From positions 124,001 through 188,000 of the forward strand of contig NZ_BMUF01000006.1 of NCBI RefSeq assembly GCF_014650055.1: a stretch of DNA of 64,000 bases. Direction: 5' to 3'. Made by a program: the position numbers and the translations under genes. How positions within the stretch are numbered: position 1 is the stretch's first letter; each line of letters opens with the position of its first letter. Below the pieces are notes generated by a model. It saw only the letters and a program-made list of their open reading frames with translations, was not told where the DNA came from and did no database searches. The DNA is from Streptomyces malachitofuscus (GTDB lineage: Bacteria > Actinomycetota > Actinomycetes > Streptomycetales > Streptomycetaceae). Shown in pieces: positions 1 to 7,966 of the stretch.

Positions 1-17
1 CGCCCCTGACATGGCAA

Positions 18-43
18 AACGGCCACCCGATGGGGTGGCCGTT
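18..43 (-). terminator. Rho-independent terminator after the TetR gene
   Basis: A perfect 11-bp stem (18-28 with 33-43) closes a 4-nt loop. Read on the minus strand it is followed by a TTTT run. It lies 33 nt beyond the stop of the minus-strand TetR gene. Confidence 0.85.
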
Positions 44-75
44 GTCACAGCGGTCGGCGCGCGCCGGAGGGTCGC

Positions 76-885
76 TCAGCGCTCCTTCAGCGCCTGCTCG
101 ATGGTTCGCATCACCTCGTCCAGCGAGGCGTCCACGTGGGCGACCGTCACCAGGACCTCGCCGTGCGTGGACGCGGAGGCGGCCGGCGGCTTCGGCGGTG
201 CGGTGCGCCGGCCCGCCATGATGCCGCTGCCGAACGTCTTGCGGACGATCGCGAAGGCGTGGTCCAGCTGGGCCTCCACATCGCCCTGGCCGCCGGCCCT
301 GAGCCAGCGCCGCAGCACGTGGTTGTGCGCGGTGACCACGGCGGACGCGGCGACCTCCGCCAGCAGCGGGTCGTCACCCACGTCGTCGTGCGCGTGCTCG
401 TCGAAGTGGCCGAGCAGATACCGGGTGAAGAGCCTCTCGTACCGGGCCACCGACGCGATCTCGGCCTCGCGCAGGGTGGGCACCTCGCGCGTCAGCTTGT
501 AGCGGGCGACCGAGATCTCCGGCCGGGCCGCGTACATCTTCATGACCTCTTTGATGCCGCGGCACACCGTGTCGAGCGGGTGCTCGTGCGCGGGGGCGGC
601 GTTGAGCACCGCCTCGGCGCGGACCAGCGTGTCGTCGTGGTCGGGGAAGATCGCCTCTTCCTTGGAGCGGAAGTGACGGAAGAACGTACGGCGGGCCACC
701 CCGGCGGCGGCCGCGATCTCGTCGACGGTGGTGGCTTCGTACCCCTTGGTCGCGAACAGCTCCATCGCGGCGGCCGCAAGTTCCCGGCGCATTTTGAGCC
801 GCTGGGCGGCGGCACGCGAGCCTGCGGCGCTCTCCGGCGGCTCGGTCGTGGCTGACGTACGTGCGGACTTGGCGGGCTGGGACAT
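76..885 (-). CDS. TetR/AcrR family transcriptional regulator
   Basis: A 269-residue DNA-binding repressor. A basic Ala-rich leader of about 30 residues precedes a classic TetR helix-turn-helix at about residues 32-80 (ATTVDEIAAAAGVARRTFF). The rest is an all-helical ligand domain, with an unusual tail of about 30 residues after the last typical helix. The start is the ATG at 883-885 because the protein begins MSQPAKS there; an ATG six codons upstream has no better ribosome binding site. It lies downstream of a 3-hydroxyacyl-CoA dehydrogenase on the same strand, so I infer that it may sense an acyl-CoA or a related metabolite. The ligand is not visible in the sequence. Confidence 0.88.
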   Translation of the reverse strand: MSQPAKSARTSATTEPPESAAGSRAAAQRLKMRRELAAAAMELFATKGYEATTVDEIAAAAGVARRTFFRHFRSKEEAIFPDHDDTLVRAEAVLNAAPAHEHPLDTVCRGIKEVMKMYAARPEISVARYKLTREVPTLREAEIASVARYERLFTRYLLGHFDEHAHDDVGDDPLLAEVAASAVVTAHNHVLRRWLRAGGQGDVEAQLDHAFAIVRKTFGSGIMAGRRTAPPKPPAASASTHGEVLVTVAHVDASLDEVMRTIEQALKER

Positions 886-934
886 GCCCTGAACGTACTG
901 CATGCGCGCAGCTCGATGCGCGTGCCCGGGGGTT

Positions 935-957
935 CCCCCGCCCTCGGCGGGCGGGGG
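935..957. terminator. GC-rich hairpin between dehydrogenase and TetR genes
   Basis: A 9-bp perfect stem (935-943 with 949-957) and a 5-nt loop lie in the 163-nt gap between two minus-strand genes. There is no T-run, so it may be a weak terminator or a processing signal. Confidence 0.45.
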
Positions 958-1048
958 AGGTGCGCCAGGGACGGGCGGCGCGAACCGGCCGGGGGCGAGC
1001 AGTCCGCCCCACTCCGCGCCGCCCGGGAACCGGTCGCCGGGACGCCGC

Positions 1049-2854
1049 TCAGCGCTTGGCATATTCGCGGAAGCCACGGCCGGTCTTGCGGCCGAGGCAG
1101 CCCGCGGCCACCAGGTGCTCCAGCAGCGGCGCCGGGGCGAGACCGGGGTCGCGGAACTCGCGGTGCAGCACTTTCTCGATGGCCAGCGACACATCCAGGC
1201 CCACGACGTCCAGCAGCTCGAAGGGGCCCATCGGGTAGCCGCCCCCCAGCTTCATCGCGGCGTCGATGTCGTCGAGCGACGCGTAGTGCTCCTCGACCAT
1301 CTTGATCGCGTTGTTCAGGTACGGGAACAGCAGCGCGTTCACGATGAACCCGGCCCGGTCGCCGCAGTCCACGGCGTGCTTGCGGATGGTCGTGCAGACC
1401 TCCCGCACGGTGGCGTGGACGTCGTCGGCGGTCAGCACCGTGCGCACCACCTCGACCAGTTTCATGGCCGGCGCGGGGTTGAAGAAGTGCATGCCGATCA
1501 CGTCCTGCGGGCGCGAGGTGGCGCGGGCGCAGGCGACGACCGGGAGGGAGGACGTGGTGGTGGCGAGCACCGCGCCCGGCTTGCAGACCTTGTCCAGCGT
1601 CGCGAACAGCTGCCGCTTGACCTCCAGGTCCTCGGCGACCGCCTCGACCGCGAGATCGACGTCGGCGAAGTCGTCGTAGGTGCCCGTCGGACGGACCCGC
1701 TCCAGGGTCTGGGCGGCCGCCTCGGCGGTCATCCGGCCCTTGTCGACGGAGCGCGCCAGGGACTTCCCGATCCGTGCCTTGGCACCGAGTGCCTTCTCCT
1801 CGCTGCGGGCGGCCAGGACCACCTCGTAACCGGCCTTCGCGAAGACCTCGGCGATCCCGGAGGCCATCGTGCCCGACCCCGCCACGCCCACCGCACGCAC
1901 CGGACGGCCCTCGGCCGCGGCACCGTCCTCGCGCGGGGTGAGGGCGTCGGCCACGACGGTCGCGCTGCCCGGCGACTCGTACGTGTAGAAGCCGCGCCCC
2001 GCCTTGCGGCCCGTCAGGCCCGCCTCGCTGAGCTGCTTGAGGACCGGGGCCGGGGCGTGCAGCCGGTCACGGGACTCGGCGTACATGGCTTCCAGGACCG
2101 TCCGGGCGGTGTCGATGCCGATCAGGTCGAGCAGCGCCAGCGGGCCCATGGGCAGACCGCAGCCCAGCCGCATCGCGGCGTCGATGTCCTCCCGGGAGGC
2201 GTAGTTGGCCTCGTACATCGCGGCGGCCTGGTTGAGGTAGCCGAACAGCAGCCCGTCGGCGACGAATCCCGGCCGGTCGCCGACCGCCACCGGCTCCTTG
2301 CCCAGGTCCAGGGCCAGATTGGTGACCGCGGTGACGGCCGCGGGGGCGGTCAGCACACAGGAGACGATCTCCACCAGCTTCATCGCCGGCGCCGGGTTGA
2401 AGAAGTGCATGCCCAGCACCCGCTCGGGGCGGGCGGAGTCGGCGGCGAGGCGGGTGACGGACAGCGCGTTCGTGCCGGTCGCCAGGATGGTCTCCGGCCG
2501 CACGATCCCGTCGAGCTCCCGGAGGATCTGCTGCTTGATCTCGTACGACTCCGGGGCGACCTCGATCACCAGATCGGCGTCGGCCGCGGCCGTCAGGTCG
2601 GTGGCGGTGGTCACGCGGGCCAGGAGGTCCGCGCGCTGCTGCTCGGTCAGCCGGCCGCGCTCCACGGCGCGGGCGGTCGAGGCCTCCAGCGCGCTGACGC
2701 ACCGGGCGGTCCGGTCCTCGCCGATGTCGATGCCGACGACGTCGCGGCCGGCGGCGGCCAGGACCTCGGCGATGCCGGTGCCCATCGTGCCGAGGCCGAC
2801 CACGGCGATGGTCTTGAGCGGGGACAGAGGGGTGTCGGACAGGGGAGTGGCCAT
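1049..2854 (-). CDS. Tandem-domain 3-hydroxyacyl-CoA (3-hydroxybutyryl-CoA) dehydrogenase
   Basis: This 601-residue cytosolic NAD(P)-dependent enzyme interconverts 3-hydroxyacyl-CoA and 3-oxoacyl-CoA. It is a head-to-tail duplication of the usual single-module enzyme of about 285 residues. Module 1 has the Rossmann motif GLGTMG near residue 21 and the catalytic-histidine motif GMHFFNPAPAMKLVE. Module 2, from about residue 310, has GSGTMA and the same GMHFFNPAPAMKLVE motif. Both keep the C-terminal helical domain, so both may be active. The start has GGAG eight nt upstream. It probably serves fatty-acid or butyrate catabolism with the downstream TetR gene as local regulator (inference). Confidence 0.93.
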   Translation of the reverse strand: MATPLSDTPLSPLKTIAVVGLGTMGTGIAEVLAAAGRDVVGIDIGEDRTARCVSALEASTARAVERGRLTEQQRADLLARVTTATDLTAAADADLVIEVAPESYEIKQQILRELDGIVRPETILATGTNALSVTRLAADSARPERVLGMHFFNPAPAMKLVEIVSCVLTAPAAVTAVTNLALDLGKEPVAVGDRPGFVADGLLFGYLNQAAAMYEANYASREDIDAAMRLGCGLPMGPLALLDLIGIDTARTVLEAMYAESRDRLHAPAPVLKQLSEAGLTGRKAGRGFYTYESPGSATVVADALTPREDGAAAEGRPVRAVGVAGSGTMASGIAEVFAKAGYEVVLAARSEEKALGAKARIGKSLARSVDKGRMTAEAAAQTLERVRPTGTYDDFADVDLAVEAVAEDLEVKRQLFATLDKVCKPGAVLATTTSSLPVVACARATSRPQDVIGMHFFNPAPAMKLVEVVRTVLTADDVHATVREVCTTIRKHAVDCGDRAGFIVNALLFPYLNNAIKMVEEHYASLDDIDAAMKLGGGYPMGPFELLDVVGLDVSLAIEKVLHREFRDPGLAPAPLLEHLVAAGCLGRKTGRGFREYAKR

Positions 2855-2893
2855 CGCGGGACTCCAGGAATGAGGGTGACGACGGAATGCACG

Positions 2894-2921
2894 CCCGGGT
2901 GCGCCGAAGGGCGCACCCGGG
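2894..2921. repeat. Perfect 12-bp inverted repeat in a divergent promoter region
   Basis: CCCGGGTGCGCC at 2894-2905 is mirrored perfectly at 2910-2921 around a 4-nt loop. It lies 40 nt upstream of the dehydrogenase start, in the 354-nt gap that also serves the divergent HEAT-repeat gene. It could be an mRNA leader hairpin, a protein-binding site or a transcription block. Confidence 0.5.
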
Positions 2922-3103
2922 TACGTGCGGGATGCGGGTGTGGACCGGGCTGCGAGCGCACACGCCCGGTGCCGTCGGCGGAGCGACGGCGGATCCGGCC
3001 GGCCCTGTCCCGGGGCCGAGCCGTACTGCGGTACACGGGGTACCGAACCGACTGCGACTCACGACGGCCGCGTCACCAGACCGTCGTGAGGAGGGTAGCG
3101 AGT

Positions 3104-3140
3104 GGGTAACCCGCTCGTCTGAGCTTAACCCGCGGGTAAC
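3104..3140. promoter_or_regulatory. Cluster of GGGTAA/TTAACCC half-sites, candidate operator
   Basis: GGGTAACCC (3104-3112) is followed by TTAACCCGCGGGTAA (3125-3139), which contains the perfect palindrome ACCCGCGGGT. The cluster lies between the divergent dehydrogenase and HEAT genes. An operator for the nearby TetR protein is the simplest reading but is inference. Confidence 0.4.
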
Positions 3141-3208
3141 GAGCGCGCCAGCCCCCGGGTTTGTGATGTAGGTCCCGAGCACCCCGCCCGGCACCTAATC
3201 TCGGGGGC

Positions 3209-3814
3209 ATGGACGAAGAGTTGCGATCGCTCACGGAGCGCTTACGGGCGGAGTCGGGGGGATCGGCGGCGTACGACCGTCTCCTGGACACCGACGACCG
3301 GGATACCCTGGCCGGCGTCCTCACCGCACCCGGGCAGCCGCTGTGGGCCCGGGAACTGGCCGCCTTCCGGCTGGGGCTGGCGGGGGACCGCAGGGCCTTC
3401 GAGGCCCTCGTCCTCCTCCTCAACCACCGCGACCCGCCACGCTGTGCCTCCGCCGCCCACGCCCTCGCCCGACTCGGCGACCCGCGCACCGCCCGCGCCG
3501 CCGCCGCGCTCGCCACCAACGAACTCCGCGTCGCCTACGCCCTGCACCCGGTGCGGCTGCTCACCCAACTGCGCGCCCCCGAGGCGGTGCCGGCCCTGAT
3601 CACCACGCTGCGGCGCCGGCTGCGCCCCCACGACCCGTACCGCCGGGTCGCGCTCGCCTGCGTCGAAGGGCTCGGCGAACTCGGCGACCCGCGCGCGGCG
3701 CCCGTACTGAACGAGGCCCTCGCCCACCCGGCGCTGGCCGAGGCGGCGGTGCACGCCCTGGCCCGGATCCCCCGGCAGGGCGGCCCCCGACCACGAATCC
3801 CCGGACAGCGTTAG
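3209..3814 (+). CDS. HEAT-repeat protein with a TTA codon
   Basis: A 201-residue cytosolic protein made largely of alpha-helical HEAT/PBS-lyase-type repeats (AAHALARLGDPRTARAA, VEGLGELGDPRAAPVL). Such repeats usually act as scaffolds for protein partners, and no catalytic domain is present. Leu12 is encoded by TTA (3242-3244), so in Streptomyces full translation should depend on the bldA tRNA. No ribosome binding site precedes the ATG, but TAATCT ends 7 nt upstream, suggesting a leaderless transcript. A partner cannot be deduced from the neighbours. Confidence 0.8.
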   Translation: MDEELRSLTERLRAESGGSAAYDRLLDTDDRDTLAGVLTAPGQPLWARELAAFRLGLAGDRRAFEALVLLLNHRDPPRCASAAHALARLGDPRTARAAAALATNELRVAYALHPVRLLTQLRAPEAVPALITTLRRRLRPHDPYRRVALACVEGLGELGDPRAAPVLNEALAHPALAEAAVHALARIPRQGGPRPRIPGQR

Positions 3815-3824
3815 CCCCTGGCCC

Positions 3825-4388
3825 TCAGCCGACCAGCCGCTTGGCGTATCGCACCTCGGGCACCGCCACGCCGTCCACCTCGAAGGGCTCCTCCGCGCCG
3901 TCCGCGCCGAACCCCGCCCGCTCGTAGAACCGGCGGGCGCGGGTGTTCTCCTTGAGCACCCACAGATACATGCGCCGGTGACCGGCGGAGGCGCAGCGCC
4001 GGGTGGCCTCCGTGAGCAGCGTCCGTCCCACACCCCGGCCGATGTGCCCCGGGCGCAGGTACAGCGCGTACAACTCGGCGTCGTCGGTGCGCACGTCGCC
4101 GTCCCGGTAGGGCCCGAAGGCGGCCCATCCGACGACGTCGCCGCCCTCGCCCTCGGCGACCAGGTCGACCACACGGCCGTCGCCCCCCAGCAGGCGGGCG
4201 CGATGCCGCTCGGCGTCCGCCCCGATGTCCATGCGGTCGAGATACGGCTGCGGGACGAGGCCGCGGTACGCGTGCCGCCACCCGCCCGTCCGGATCCCGG
4301 CGACGTCCTCGCAGTCGTCCACGGTCATCGGCCGCACCGGGAAGGCGCTCAGACTGTCGGGGGCCGGGACGTCGGGCAGGTCGCTCAT
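3825..4388 (-). CDS. GNAT family N-acetyltransferase
   Basis: A 187-residue acetyltransferase that would transfer an acetyl group from acetyl-CoA to an amine. The acetyl-CoA-binding loop is visible as RPGHIGRGVGRTLL, followed by the beta-bulge region and the terminal ENTRARRFYERAGF helix typical of the family. The substrate is unknown. I chose the ATG at 4386-4388; an in-frame ATG at 4404-4406 would add six residues. Neither has a ribosome binding site, but CATCAT lies 6 nt before the chosen start, as at other apparently leaderless genes here. Confidence 0.8.
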   Translation of the reverse strand: MSDLPDVPAPDSLSAFPVRPMTVDDCEDVAGIRTGGWRHAYRGLVPQPYLDRMDIGADAERHRARLLGGDGRVVDLVAEGEGGDVVGWAAFGPYRDGDVRTDDAELYALYLRPGHIGRGVGRTLLTEATRRCASAGHRRMYLWVLKENTRARRFYERAGFGADGAEEPFEVDGVAVPEVRYAKRLVG

Positions 4389-4443
4389 GCGTTCATGATG
4401 GACCATGGGTACGACAGCCCGGCCCCCGACGGTGCGTCAGCAC

Positions 4444-6024
4444 TCAGCCGCGGAAGCCGAGCAGCCCGTGCAGGGTCGACCCGCGGGCCGTGTGCGGTGC
4501 CGCCTTCGACGCCAGGGGCTTGGGGTCGGGCAGCGCCGCGCAGACCGCGTCGGCCTCGCCCCGACCACCGCGCGGCACGGTCCCGTCGGTGAGATAGGCG
4601 GCCAGATGCCGGTCCAGGCAGGCGTTCCCGCTCAGCGTGATGCCGTGGTTGCCGCCGCCCGACTCGACCACCAGACTGGAGCGGGACAGCAGCCGGTGGA
4701 CGGTGACGCCGCCCTGGTAGGGGGTCGCCGCGTCGTGCGTCGCCTGGAACAGCAGCGCCGGCGGCAGCTCACTGTTGCGGACGCGCTCCGGGCGCACGGA
4801 CTCGGTCGGCCAGAACGCGCAGGGTGCGTTGTACCAGGCGTTGTTCCAGGTCATGAACGGCGCCCGCTCGTAGGCCTCCCAGTTGTCCTTGCGCCACTGC
4901 CCCCAGTCCCGCGGCCAGGAGGCGTCCCGGCACTCGACCGCCGTGTAGACGCTGTAGCCGTTGTCCCCGGCGGCGTCGCTCGCGCCGAAGTTCTCGTACG
5001 CCTCGATCAGCGGCTCGGCGTCCTTGTCGTTCACGTACGCGGAGAACGCCTCCGCGAGATAGGGCCAGTAGCCGTTGTAGTAGCCGCCCGGGAGGTAGGT
5101 GTCCTCGAGTTCGGCGGCGCCCACCCTGCCGCCGGCCGGGTCCTTCTTCAGGGCCGCGCGCATCGCGTACCACTTGGCCTCGACCTTCTCCGCGTCGGTG
5201 CCGAGACGGTACGTCGTGTCGTACTTGGCCACCCAGTCCATGAAGGCGCGGTGACGGTCGTTGAAGGCGTGGTCCTGGTTCAGATTGGCGTCGTACCAGA
5301 CCTCGGTGGGGTCCACCACCGAGTCCAGGACCAGCCGTCGCACCCGCTCCGGGAACAGCTTGGCGTAGACGGCGCCCAGGTAGGTGCCGTAGGAGTAGCC
5401 GAAGTAGTTGATCTTCTTCGCGCCGAGGGCCCGCCGGATCACGTCGATGTCGCGCACGGCGGCGCCCGTGTCGAGGTGCGGCAGCAGATCGCCGTATTTC
5501 CTGCCACAGGCCTCGGCGAAGGCACGCACCCGCTGGAGGTTGGCCTGCTCCACCTCGGGCGAGGTGGGGACCGAGTCGGGGCGTACGGGGTCGAAGTGGT
5601 CCGGCGCGCAGTCCAGTGCCGGCTCGCTCGCGCCGACCCCGCGCGGGTCGAAGCCGATGACGTCGTACTGGGCCGCCACCTTCTTCGGCAGCGCCGACGC
5701 GACGAAGCCGGCCAGGGTGAGCCCGCTGCCGCCGGGTCCGCCCGGGTTCACCAGCAACGGGCCCTGGTACTTCTTCGCGGTGTGCGGCACACGGGAGAGG
5801 GCGAGCGTGATCGTCCGCCCGGTGGGGTCGGCGTGGTCCAGCGGCACCTCGACGGACGCGCACTGGAGCGTCGGGTAGTCGTCGGTGCCGCACTTCCTCC
5901 ACGCGGGTTTCGCGGCGTGGAACGGTTCCGCGGCGCGCGGTGTGCCGGCCTCGGCGGGGACGGCCGCGAGGCTTCCGGCCATGACGACGGCGGCACCGCA
6001 CAGCACGGCTGCGCGTTTACTCAT
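4444..6024 (-). CDS. Secreted alpha/beta-hydrolase, tripeptidyl aminopeptidase type (S33)
   Basis: A 526-residue exported serine peptidase. A signal peptide (basic start, hydrophobic core, AEA-type cleavage near residue 26) precedes an alpha/beta-hydrolase domain. The nucleophile is in GYSYG near residue 217, the acid in ATHDAATPY and the histidine in GGGNHGIT, all in canonical order. The C-terminal part matches the TAP-like domain of Streptomyces tripeptidyl aminopeptidases, which remove N-terminal tripeptides from extracellular proteins. The start has GGGAGG four nt upstream and avoids a longer frame that would bury the signal peptide. It is transcribed alone. Confidence 0.9.
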   Translation of the reverse strand: MSKRAAVLCGAAVVMAGSLAAVPAEAGTPRAAEPFHAAKPAWRKCGTDDYPTLQCASVEVPLDHADPTGRTITLALSRVPHTAKKYQGPLLVNPGGPGGSGLTLAGFVASALPKKVAAQYDVIGFDPRGVGASEPALDCAPDHFDPVRPDSVPTSPEVEQANLQRVRAFAEACGRKYGDLLPHLDTGAAVRDIDVIRRALGAKKINYFGYSYGTYLGAVYAKLFPERVRRLVLDSVVDPTEVWYDANLNQDHAFNDRHRAFMDWVAKYDTTYRLGTDAEKVEAKWYAMRAALKKDPAGGRVGAAELEDTYLPGGYYNGYWPYLAEAFSAYVNDKDAEPLIEAYENFGASDAAGDNGYSVYTAVECRDASWPRDWGQWRKDNWEAYERAPFMTWNNAWYNAPCAFWPTESVRPERVRNSELPPALLFQATHDAATPYQGGVTVHRLLSRSSLVVESGGGNHGITLSGNACLDRHLAAYLTDGTVPRGGRGEADAVCAALPDPKPLASKAAPHTARGSTLHGLLGFRG

Positions 6025-6159
6025 GGGTCCTCCCAGGACGGAGGTGGCGCGGACCGCGGGGCTCACGGTCCTCGCGGCAATGTCCCGGTATGGGGCCCCA
6101 CATGAACATGTTCGGTTGATTGTTGACCCAATTGGGCCGCCGGATGCGCTCGAACGCGC

Positions 6160-7197
6160 TTAAAGCAGCGTCAGTTGGGTCGGCTCGGCCGTCGGGGGCT
6201 CCGCGGGCGCGGCGGGCCGGATCCGGCGCGGCATGCCCGCACCGGCGGGACCGATGCCGTACTCCTGGGCCAGCTCGTGCACCTGACGGGTGATGCGGCG
6301 CTGGTACCACTTCGGCGCGTACGCCCCTTCCGCGTACAGCCGCTGGTAGCGGTCGACCAGGTGCGGGTGGTGGCGCGCGAGCCAGGACATGAACCACTCA
6401 CGGGCGCCGGGCCGCAGATGCAGCACCAGGGGGGTGACGGAGGTGGCGCCCGCGGCCGCGATGGCCCGCACGGTCGCCCGCAGCTGGTCCGGCCGGTCGC
6501 TCAGGAACGGGATCACCGGTGCCATCAGGACCCCGCAGCCGATGCCGTGTCCGGCGAGCGCGCGGACCACGTCCAGCCGCCGCTCCGGGGCCGGGGTGCC
6601 CGGCTCGACCGTGCGCCACAGCGTCTCGTCGGTGAAACCCACCGAGACCGAGATGCCGACGTCGGTCACCTCGGCCGCCTGTCGCAGCAGCGGGAGGTCC
6701 CGCAGGATCAGCGTGCCCTTGGTGAGGATCGAGAAGGGGTTCGCGTGGTCGCGCAGAGCGGCCAGGATGCCCGGCATCAGCCGGTAGCGGCCCTCCGCGC
6801 GCTGGTAGCAGTCGACGTTGGTGCCCATCGCTATGTGCTCACCCTGCCAGCTGCGGGAGGAGAGCCGGCGGCGCAGCAGCTCCGGCGCGTTCGTCTTGAC
6901 CACGATCTGGCTGTCGAAGCCGAGGCCGGTGTCGAGGTCGAGATAGCTGTGGGTCTTGCGGGCGAAGCAGTAGACGCACGCGTGCGTGCAGCCCCGGTAG
7001 GGGTTCACCGTCCATTCGAAGGGCATGCGGGAGGCCCCCGGCACCCGGTTGACGATCGAGCGGGCCCGGATCTCGTGGAAGGTGATGCCACGGAACTCCG
7101 GCATGTCGAAGGTACGGGTGATCACCGCCTCCGCGCCGAACAGCGCGGCGTCGGCCCGGCTGTGTTCGGAGTCCGGGGTGAGGTTCTCCCAGCGCAT
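6160..7197 (-). CDS. Rv2578c-family radical SAM protein (SplB-like)
   Basis: A 345-residue radical SAM enzyme. The 4Fe-4S motif is CTHACVYC (CxxxCxxC) near residue 75, inside the motif NPYRGCTHACVYCF shared by SplB-like and Rv2578c-type proteins. The rest is the expected TIM-barrel. Spore photoproduct lyase is a distant relative, but the substrate of this subgroup is not known to me. The start has a perfect AGGAGG at 7202-7207. An SOS-like GAAC-N4-GTTC site lies 35 nt upstream of the start codon, which fits my recollection that the mycobacterial homologue is LexA-controlled. A DNA-damage role is therefore plausible but inferred. Confidence 0.9.
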   Translation of the reverse strand: MRWENLTPDSEHSRADAALFGAEAVITRTFDMPEFRGITFHEIRARSIVNRVPGASRMPFEWTVNPYRGCTHACVYCFARKTHSYLDLDTGLGFDSQIVVKTNAPELLRRRLSSRSWQGEHIAMGTNVDCYQRAEGRYRLMPGILAALRDHANPFSILTKGTLILRDLPLLRQAAEVTDVGISVSVGFTDETLWRTVEPGTPAPERRLDVVRALAGHGIGCGVLMAPVIPFLSDRPDQLRATVRAIAAAGATSVTPLVLHLRPGAREWFMSWLARHHPHLVDRYQRLYAEGAYAPKWYQRRITRQVHELAQEYGIGPAGAGMPRRIRPAAPAEPPTAEPTQLTLL

Positions 7198-7231
7198 GAC
7201 GCCTCCTCTGGCTGTACTGCGCCACAGAATA

Positions 7232-7243
7232 GAACAAGTGTTC
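7232..7243 (-). promoter_or_regulatory. LexA/SOS box upstream of the radical SAM gene
   Basis: GAACAAGTGTTC fits the Gram-positive SOS consensus GAACRNRYGTTC at every position. It is centred about 40 nt upstream of the start codon, where a bound repressor would cover a promoter. Confidence 0.65.
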
Positions 7244-7357
7244 CCTTGATCGTGCGAGTGACATGTTCGGTCAGAACCGGAACCCCGATTTGGGCGGCCG
7301 GGCACAGGGGTGGTTGGCTTGCCCCGACCCTGAGAACCCATGCCCTGGAGGAAAGCG

Positions 7358-7801
7358 ATGGCGCAGGTCGAGGCCACTACGGAGCGGATCGTCGAGGCGG
7401 ACGCGGAGACGGTGTTCGACGCCCTCGCCGACTACAGCGGCACCCGCGCGAAGCTGCTCCCCGAGCAGTACAGCGAGTACGAGGTCCGCGAGGGCGGCGA
7501 CGGCGAGGGCACCCTCGTGCACTGGAAACTCCAGGCCACCAGCAAGCGCGTGCGCGACTGCCTCCTGGAGGTCACCGAGCCGGCCGACGGCGAACTCGTC
7601 GAGAAGGACCGCAACTCCTCGATGGTCACCACCTGGCGCGTCACCCCCGCCGGCGAGGGCCGGTCCCGGGTCGTCGTGACCACCGTCTGGAACGGCGCCG
7701 GGGGCATCGGCGGCTTCTTCGAGAAGACCTTCGCCCCCAAGGGCCTGGCCCGGATCCACGACGCCCTGCTGGCCAGGCTGGCCGCCGAGGTGGAGAAGTA
7801 G
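7358..7801 (+). CDS. SRPBCC (START/polyketide-cyclase-like) protein
   Basis: A 147-residue small cytosolic protein with the helix-grip layout of the SRPBCC superfamily. The N-terminal strand and helix (IVEADAETVFDALADYS) lead into a curved sheet, and the protein ends in a long helix (GLARIHDALLARLAAEVEK). These folds bind hydrophobic ligands or act as cyclases or chaperones, and no specific function can be read. The ATG at 7358 is chosen for GGAGGAA four nt upstream. It is monocistronic, ending in a strong terminator. Confidence 0.85.
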   Translation: MAQVEATTERIVEADAETVFDALADYSGTRAKLLPEQYSEYEVREGGDGEGTLVHWKLQATSKRVRDCLLEVTEPADGELVEKDRNSSMVTTWRVTPAGEGRSRVVVTTVWNGAGGIGGFFEKTFAPKGLARIHDALLARLAAEVEK

Positions 7802-7823
7802 CCGCCGCGGGACCTCCTCAAGA

Positions 7824-7863
7824 CCCGAGAACCGGTGGGGAGTTGGCTCCTCACCGGTTCGGG
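7824..7863 (+). terminator. Terminator hairpin after the SRPBCC gene
   Basis: A 12-bp stem with one G-T pair (7831-7842 with 7847-7858) and loop TTGG, extended by outer CCCGA/TCGGG pairing across a 2-nt bulge. It starts 22 nt after the stop codon. Confidence 0.75.
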
Positions 7864-7966
7864 TGATCTGCCGGCGGACCGCCTCTGTCCCGTAACTCGC
7901 CGCGCTTGCTCGTAGTTGTCGCTTTTACGCGGGAAATGTCCGGCGGTGCGACGAGGGGAGCGGCAC

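Noticed and set aside
2919-2924. GGGTAC as a SigB-type promoter
   Set aside because: No T is found at the -35 spacing; the sequence is part of the perfect hairpin.
6104-6113. GAACATGTTC palindrome as a second LexA site
   Set aside because: The half-sites are separated by 2 nt, not the 4 nt LexA needs. The 11-mer ACATGTTCGGT recurs at 7261-7271, but no known regulator fits; probably chance.
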